Origin: Chloranthus sessilifolius
Lineage: Eukaryota; Streptophyta; Magnoliopsida; Chloranthales; Chloranthaceae
Assembly: GCA_021018995.1 (NCBI GenBank)
Contig: CM037593.1
Coordinates: 37,089,810-37,153,809, forward strand
DNA length: 64,000 bases
Reading direction: 5' to 3'
The notes below the pieces were generated by a model. That model had not been told where the DNA came from. It saw only the letters and a program-made list of their open reading frames with translations, and made no database searches. This document shows positions 57,866-64,000 of the stretch, piece after piece. Each line of letters opens with the position of its first letter. Positions within the stretch are counted from its first letter, which is position 1. The position numbers were made by a program, and so were the translations under genes.

Positions 57866-58516
57866 TTGTTTGTCAAGAAGAAAGATGGGTCAATGCGGCT
57901 ATGCATTGACTATCGACAATTGAACAAACTCACTGTGAAGAACCGCTATCCTTTGCCTAGAATTGACGATCTATTCGACCAACTGCAAGGAGCAAGGTAT
58001 TTTTCCAAGATCGACCTGAGATCTGGATACCATCAGTTGCGAGTCAAGGCAGAGGACATCCAAAAGACAGCTTTTCGGACACGGTATGGACACTATGAAT
58101 TCCTTGTGATGCCGTTTGGATTGACGAATGCTCCAACGTCGTTTATGGATCTGATGAACCAAGTGTTTAAACCACACTTGGACTCCTGCATCGTAGTGTT
58201 TGTTGATGATATATTGATATACTCTAAATCCAAGACGGAACACGAAGAATATTTGAGGACTGCTCTACAGACGCTACGTGAACACCAATTGTACGCCAAA
58301 CTCAGCAAATGTGAGTTTTGGTTGGAAGAGGTTAGCTTTTTGGGACATGTCGTCTCAAAGCATGGTGTCACTGTAGATCCAGCAATGATAGAAGCAGTGG
58401 TTAAATGGGAGCAACCAAAGACAGTGACCGATGTTCGAAGTTTTCTGGGCTTAGCAGGCTATTATCGACGTTTCGTTGAGGGTTTTCAAAGATATCGGGA
58501 CCTCTCACAAAGCTGA
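57866..58516 (+). pseudogene. Reverse transcriptase block, copy C
   Basis: Contains [61 protein letters not shown] and the catalytic FVDDILIYS, then the [20 protein letters not shown] and [10 protein letters not shown] connection. This is the standard Ty3/gypsy RT order. Confidence 0.92.
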
Positions 58517-58534
58517 CACGAAAAGATTCAAGAT

Positions 58535-59020
58535 TTGAGTGGAGTGAGGCATGCGAGAAGAGTTTTCAAGAACTCAAAACGACTCACTTCGGCTCCAGTG
58601 CTAGCGATTCCTTCAGGCAGTGGAGGATACGCCGTGTACAGCGACGCGTCATACAATGGCCTTGGTTGTGTACTCAACCAACACAAGAAGGTGATAGCTT
58701 ACGGATCAAGACAGTTGAAAGAACACGAGAAAAATTATCCGACTCATGACTTGGAACTAGCAACAGTCATTTTTGCACTGAAGATTTGGAGACATTACTT
58801 GTATGGTGAGACTTTTGAAATTTTCACCGATCATAAGAGCCTCCGATACCTGTTTACACAGAAAGATCTCAACATGAGACAGCGCAGGTGGATGGAATTC
58901 CTCAAGGATTACGATTGCTCCATACAATACCATTCAGGCAAGGCGAATGTAGTAGCCGATGCATTGAGTCGGAAGGGTTCAGCTCAGTTGGCTTGTTTGG
59001 TTTTGGGTATGCACCGATGA
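58535..59020 (+). pseudogene. RNase H block, copy C
   Basis: [48 protein letters not shown] and [12 protein letters not shown] give the gypsy RNase H signature. Confidence 0.9.
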
Positions 59021-59026
59021 AAATTA

Positions 59027-59890
59027 TTGGAAGACCTGGCACTCTACGATGTGAACATTGAGTCAAAAGCCACCGGATCCTTTTTGGCTAACATATCGGT
59101 AAAGCCAGTGATATTTGAGCATATCCATGATCTACAGATGAAAGATCCGACATTAACAAAGATTCATCAAGACGTGAGTGAAGGCATCAGGTCGGACTTC
59201 TCAGTTAAAGAAGATGGTTCTTTATTGTTTAAGGGCCGTCTATGCATTCCGGACAATGCCGATCTAAGACGAACGATTCTTGATGAAGCCCATAAGTCAA
59301 ATTATGCTATCCACCATGGTAGCACCAAAATGTACCAAGACTTGAAAAAGAACTACTGGTGGAGAGGACTGAAGCAAGACGTGGCCGAATACGTGTCACA
59401 GTGTTTGACTTGTCAGCAAGTGAAGATTGATCATAGACATCCTGCTGGACTATTGCAGCCTTTACCAATCCCAGAATGGAAATGGGAATCAATCTCGATG
59501 GATTTCATTGTTGGATTGCCCCGTACTGCCAAGAGACACAATGCCATTTGGGTCGTCGTAGACAGATTGACCAAATCAGCGTACTTTTTGCCGTACAATA
59601 CTCTGTATACAGCAGGAAGACTGGCAGACTTATACATGAAGGAGATCGTAAGGTTACATGGGATTCCAAGCAGCATAGTTTCAGATCGTGACCCACTATA
59701 TACGTCCAAGTTTTGGAAGAAATTTCAAGAAGGAATGGGAACACGACTAGACTTTAGTTCAGCTTTCCATCCTCAAACTGATGGACAGACAGAGCGAGTG
59801 AACCAAGTAATAGAAGACATGCTCAGAGCGTGCATGCTTGATATGCAAGGATACTGGGATGAGTATCTACCATTGCTCGAATTTGCATAG
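59027..59890 (+). pseudogene. Integrase block, copy C
   Basis: The zinc region (HKSNYAIHHGSTKMY ... CLTCQQVK) is followed by the catalytic core: [63 protein letters not shown]. Closely similar to element D at 45100-45800. Confidence 0.92.
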
Positions 59891-60009
59891 GTGAAGTTGT
59901 GTATCGCATTGGCTTATCACCGCTGTTTGATCGGGTACATAACGTTTTCCACATATCGATGCTCAGAAAGTATGTAAATGATCCATCTCATGTGTTAGGA
60001 AAATAACCT

Positions 60010-60201
60010 ATGGAGATGTGTGAGGACATGAGCATGATAGAGGAACCAGCGGAAATCTTGGATCGAAAGGAACAAGTACTGCGCACTAAAGTGATTCCCT
60101 TAGTGCTTGTTCGGTGGAACAATCATCCAAAAGAAGAGGCTACTTGGGAACGAGAGGCCAATGTGAAAGAACAATATCCAGCATTATTTCCAACGACGTG
60201 A
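60010..60201 (+). pseudogene. Chromodomain, copy C
   Basis: EEPAEILDRKEQVLRTKVIP, LVLVRWNNHPKEEATWERE and VKEQYPALFPTT form the chromodomain tail, nearly the same as in copy A at 380-567. Confidence 0.88.
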
Positions 60202-60414
60202 GAATCCAATGTAAACCACAAGCATGTTTGTGGAATCTCCACAATACTTGTAATTCAATGGAAGTCTTGATCAAAAGTATAATTAAAGGAACAGATTTTG
60301 TATGTACATGACCAAGTGTATGTGTTTCTATGGAACTATGGGCCACTTGATGTTATAAACTGCCAAAAGAAATCAAAGAATCAAGGAAATTGAAAATCTG
60401 CAGAAATTGGGCAA

Positions 60415-61205
60415 AACCGATTAATCGAATTTCAAATCGATTAATCGATTTGGAATTTCGATTAATCGATTTTGTTCGATTAGTCGACTGACAGATGCCA
60501 GTGACTGGACATTTGAATAAGAGTTAGGATAGACACAGAATACAATTTCGATTGATCAATTTATAATTTCGATTAATCGATTTGGGATCGATTAATCAAT
60601 TTTGGGAATTCGATTAATCGAATTGGGAATTTGATTAATCGAACTGCATGTTCGATTAATCGAACAAACTGGGAATGTTAGAAGAAATTAGGAATGAATT
60701 GGTGAAATTTTGATTAATCGAGGAGGTTTCGATTAATCGATTTGAGATTTCGATTAATCGAACTGGAAGTTCGATTAATCGAATTACTGAAGGGACTTGG
60801 AAGAAATTTGAAGTCAGAGAAACGATTTCGATTAATCGAAGTAGAATTCGATTAATCGATTTGAAATTTCGATTAATCGAACCATAGCTCGACTAATCGA
60901 ATAACTTAAGGAATCCTGAAATTTTTGGAAGTTACTGCACGATTTCGATTAATCGAAGTGAATTTCGATTAATCGATTTTGAAATTTTGTTTAATCGGAT
61001 TTCGATTAATCGACTGGCTCGCGCCAGTGAGCTCTAAAACTTACATTTTTAAACGGATACGATTTCGATTAATCGAAATGTTTTCAATTAATCGAATTTG
61101 ACTTTCGATTGATCGATTTGGGAAATCGATTAATCGATTTTGCGCGGCTTAACCTAGTTTTGAATCTCGATTAATCGATTCTGAATTTCGATTAATCGAG
61201 CCGGG
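60415..61205 (+). repeat. Palindromic TCGATTAATCGA array in copy C internal spacer
   Basis: More than 20 exact palindromic 12-mers plus variants between pol and the extra ORF, as in copy A at 780-1515. It ends beside CCTATATATAAAAATTTGGG (about 61206-61225), a possible TATA region just before the extra ORF; copy A has CTATATATATTGGAG at the same place. Confidence 0.92.
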
Positions 61206-61220
61206 GCCTATATATAAAAA
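61206..61220 (+). promoter_or_regulatory. Possible internal promoter before the extra ORF
   Basis: TATATATAAAAA lies about 230 bases before the extra ORF start, followed by a pyrimidine-rich TTCTTCTTCTTCTCC leader and GGTAAACCCTA words. The matching place in copy A (about 1515-1525) also has a TATATATA sequence and pyrimidine leader. A separate transcript for the extra ORF is an inference. Confidence 0.4.
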
Positions 61221-61445
61221 TTTGGGGATTTCATTCCCCATTCGAAATCATTTGCACTTTGAGTTTTTGGGTGCTTCATCTTCTTCTTCTTCTCCGACCA
61301 TCCGGCGCCCTAGGGTTCCCTTTTCCGTCGGTTTTCGGCTCGCACTCACATCGCACCGCCTCCAAAACCTACGGTAAACCCTAAAATTCGTAATCTTTTT
61401 CAATTTGAGCTAGATAAACCCTAAAATTTTGCCATTTTATGAAAA

Positions 61446-62956
61446 ATGCCGCCCAAAACCCGGTTGTCTTCGAAGAAGGCAACCTCTAAGCACCGGTCCG
61501 GCATAAGAATGCCGCACCACCTCCACCTACCCCATCGCCGGTGAGGACTCCATCACCGTCGGCATCAGAGACCACCTCCGGTTCGACGAGCGCATCTTCG
61601 CGCGAGTCTTCCCGCGAATCGACCCCCATGCCCCCACCACCCACTAACGTGGTGCAACCAAATGATTGGTGGGCCGCAAAGACCTTTGAGGTCGAGTACC
61701 TCATTGACCCTACCCTCTTCACAAATCTCGATGTACCGGGCGAGACCCAATGGGCTCGTAATTACCTCAACAATGCCGGTCTCGGCAACCTTCTCAAACC
61801 AATTCGGGGTTCTTACTACCCTAGGTTGGTGAGATTATTTTACCAAGGGCTTGTGAACGGCCCTACCGACGATGTGATCAAGACCACCATCGAGGGTCGA
61901 GATTACACGATCACACGTCACCACGTCCACGAGGTGCTTGAGTGCTACCTCGACTTCACCCCTGAGACCACCCTATTCCCACCCTTTGAGGAGGACCCTC
62001 GATTTGAGGAGGTCATGACCCGCATGACCAACGGCAAAAAGGGGTCGGGATCCTCCATAAAGAGGGTTGACCTTCCCCACTATATGTGCCAATGCGCCAT
62101 GATACCGAGTGCGTGGACCGAGTGCAACACGCACTCTACGCGGTCTTCTGTGGCCGGTGGTTCGACGCCACCATGATCATCCTTGAGGGGATGAGGTACA
62201 TCAAGGGCAAACTGATGAAGGGCAACCTTCGGCCCAAGGAGAAGATGCCCTACGCTCGCCTCATCTCGAGCATGTTGGAGTGCTACTCCAACGATCCCTC
62301 CTACACTATCTCACCTCATGAGGTGAGGGCTACGGATTGCGTGAAGACGTTCTCCAAGTCTTCATGGACCCGTAGCTACAACCTGCTCAAGCGGACCCTA
62401 CCGGCTCTGGGTCCCGCTCCGGCCAGCAGTACCACCACCCCCACCACCACAGCAGGACCCACCCGTGGGTGGGGCACACCCGGCCGAGCCATCCGTGGAG
62501 AGGGCTACCTCTCATACCACAGCGTCACCGACACCGCCCGCTCACTCCGCGCTCGCTACACCCACCTCATCATACCGCCGGCGCGTCGCTCCATCCGGAC
62601 CTACCATCGAGGAGGTGTTGGCACGTATGGAGGCCAACAATGAGCGGATGAACCGGAGGATGGACTTTCTTATGTTCCATACCCTCCGCTACATCTACCC
62701 GACCGACTACCACCGTTACCTCGCTCAGGAAGAGAAGTGGACTGCTGGACGGACCGCCTTCCACAGGGGTCCCGTTTTCCATCCCACCACTGCCACTACC
62801 GACGCGGATCCTTCCACATCTACCTCCGCTCCGCTTGCCCGGCCCGCTACCTCGACTACCCACCAGCAGTCTCCACCACCTCGTACACCGGCTCCGAGAG
62901 ACCATGACCCCATAGCCGTCGGCTCAGATGGGCAGCACTGCTTGACACGGGACTAA
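61446..62956 (+). pseudogene. Extra ORF downstream of pol, copy C (Transposase_32-like)
   Basis: Same layout as in copy A. The start MPPKTRLSSKKATSK is followed by a Ser/Thr/Pro/Arg-rich leader, then a domain with WWAAKTFEVEYLIDPTLF, ETQWARNYLNNAGLGNLL, YPRLVRLFYQGL, DYTITRHHVHEVLECYLDF and EVMTRMTNGKKGSGSS. A second piece (MIILEGMRYIKGKLMKGNLR, MPYARLISSMLECY, YTISPHEVRATDCV), a Pro/Thr/His-rich linker and a helical tail (EEVLARMEANNERMNRRM) follow. The main domain resembles the putative plant transposon protein domain (Transposase_32) by eye. The copy is broken. It has no similarity to gag, pol or envelope that could be recognised; function unknown. Confidence 0.72.
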
Positions 62957-63191
62957 CTTTGAGAGCAGCATGAGCCTTGTGCTCTCATTTTTGAGTTCTA
63001 TTATATGCATGTATATAGTGTACGCCAACTTATTTGGCGCGTTGTAAAAATTTTCAGAAATGAATAGAAATCACAAATTTTGGTGTAAATTTTTCATTAT
63101 CACAACCTTTATATTCTATGCTTGTTTTCTTTTTTCTTTCTCTTATTGCCGTAGTACACCTGAGTCTACTGGGCCACCTCACCTGCGAGTG

Positions 63192-63266
63192 TGGGGGGGG
63201 GGGGGGACCTAGACCTACGCACCTTTGGGTCATTTTCGAGGACGAAAATTCCCAAGGTGGGGAGGA
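63192..63266 (+). promoter_or_regulatory. Poly-G run and polypurine tract of copy C
   Basis: Fourteen G residues (63193-63206), then the conserved TTTTCGAGGACGAAAATTCC block and AAGGTGGGGAGGA against the LTR start. The poly-G is eight residues in copy A, so its length varies. Confidence 0.82.
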
Positions 63267-64000
63267 TGTAATATCCTGAAAAATCATGTTAAACAGTGAC
63301 CTCGAGATCCATGTCGATTGGTCACAAGTTTGACCAATTAGGAGTTCAATAGTTAGCATAGAGTGTTATGAACGGATGAGATGTGATAAATTGATTGATT
63401 GTGTGGTGTGTAATATAAATGTGAAGTCACATACACCTATCGCGGTGCTTGTGCTCAACACACAAGTTAGAGGAGAGATAAAAGGGTTTAATAACCCTAA
63501 ATTTGTGTTTTGGGTTGTTGAGAGAGAAGTAAAGAAGAGAGAGAGAGGAGTAAAGAAGGGTTGAGCAAGGAGTTATTGTGGGTGATTGGAAGGGGGATTC
63601 AAGCAATTAAGAGACTGACTCAACGCGAGGGATCCGTTCAAGCCAAAGCTGGAACCCTAGCCTTTCCAACCACTTGATTTAAATCAATTTGAGATTTATT
63701 GAAGGTAAAATTCTTGTAGTTTAAATGCATAGATTGAAAGGTTAAATTGTAGTTAGAAATAGTTTAAAATGTGGGATAAGAGCTTAGAAAAATGGAGGAA
63801 AGAGTAAAGGAAGAGATTGGGAAGAACAACCAAAAGGAGGCCAAATCTGGCAATTTCGATTAATCGAAATTGGGTTTCGATTAATCGAAATTGCCCAAGA
63901 AGTTGAAAAGTCAGGGGACCCCGATCTCGATTAATCGAATTGACTTTCAATTAATCAGATTTCGATTAATCGAATTGGAAATCGATTGATCGACTGGGAA
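63267..64000 (+). repeat. 3' LTR of copy C, first 734 bp
   Basis: Begins TGTAATATCCTG after the polypurine tract and matches the 5' LTR to the window edge, including the start of its 12-mer array (from about 63855). Confidence 0.94.

Larger units (their letters stand above)
52980..64000 (+). mobile_element. Ty3/gypsy chromovirus, copy C (runs off the window)
   Basis: Same family as copy A. Parts are 5' LTR 52980-55497, tRNA-Met primer site, gag, protease, RT, RNase H, integrase, chromodomain, palindromic 12-mer array, extra ORF, poly-G and polypurine tract, and 3' LTR from 63267. It is inserted in a minus-strand copia element; the five bases before it are CATAA. About 14 differences, nearly all transitions, are seen by eye over the 734 comparable LTR bases (about 2%), suggesting an insertion on the order of one million years old at commonly used plant rates. 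The coding region is nevertheless broken at several places, around half a dozen or more. Confidence 0.94.

Overview
The window is plant nuclear DNA, most likely from a dicot or basal angiosperm. The evidence is one intron-containing eIF4A gene with plant-type promoter and leader features, chromodomain-bearing Ty3/gypsy elements, Ty1/copia pieces, and many small CACTA-, Mutator- and hAT-like non-autonomous DNA transposons. No prokaryotic operon, CRISPR array, rRNA or intact tRNA gene was seen. The species cannot be named from this sequence.

Left end (1-6063): the 3' part of a chromovirus (copy A). It holds the integrase end with chromodomain, a spacer filled with the 12-bp palindrome TCGATTAATCGA, an extra ORF after pol, a polypurine tract and a 2.56-kb LTR that contains a second array of the same palindrome. 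From 6.1 to 31 kb there is no convincing gene. The region is a graveyard of small transposons and decayed repeats. Its best-defined parts are a 2.77-kb near-perfect palindrome with Mutator-like ends and a 9-bp target duplication (9674-12444), two CACTA-type MITEs, a copia-type LTR with its primer site, a hAT-like element with an exact 8-bp duplication (25023-26793), and a family of foldback elements.

Middle (31.1-38.0 kb): the only host gene, eIF4A, on the minus strand. Four coding exons give 413 residues with every DEAD-box motif present. An untranslated first exon lies about 3.5 kb upstream, next to a TATA box and a telo-box. The 5'-UTR intron and the last intron carry several transposon insertions.

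Right part (38-64 kb): a GGTCGGGT-rich element, a possible SINE, and a second, different gypsy element (40592-49395) with two ~2.9-kb LTRs, inserted into a foldback MITE whose halves can still be matched to another copy at 16.4 kb. Further hAT-like MITEs follow. Then comes a minus-strand copia remnant whose 3' LTR starts with a perfect 42-bp hairpin, and it is interrupted by chromovirus copy C (52980 to beyond the window). Copy C is the same family as copy A, with a 5' LTR, gag to chromodomain parts, palindrome array, extra ORF and the start of the 3' LTR. All LTR elements here look broken.

The most unusual signal is the chromovirus family of copies A and C. Both keep the same non-standard layout of pol, palindromic 12-mer array, extra ORF and LTR with its own 12-mer array. 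Identifications rest on reading motifs by eye. No database search was run.
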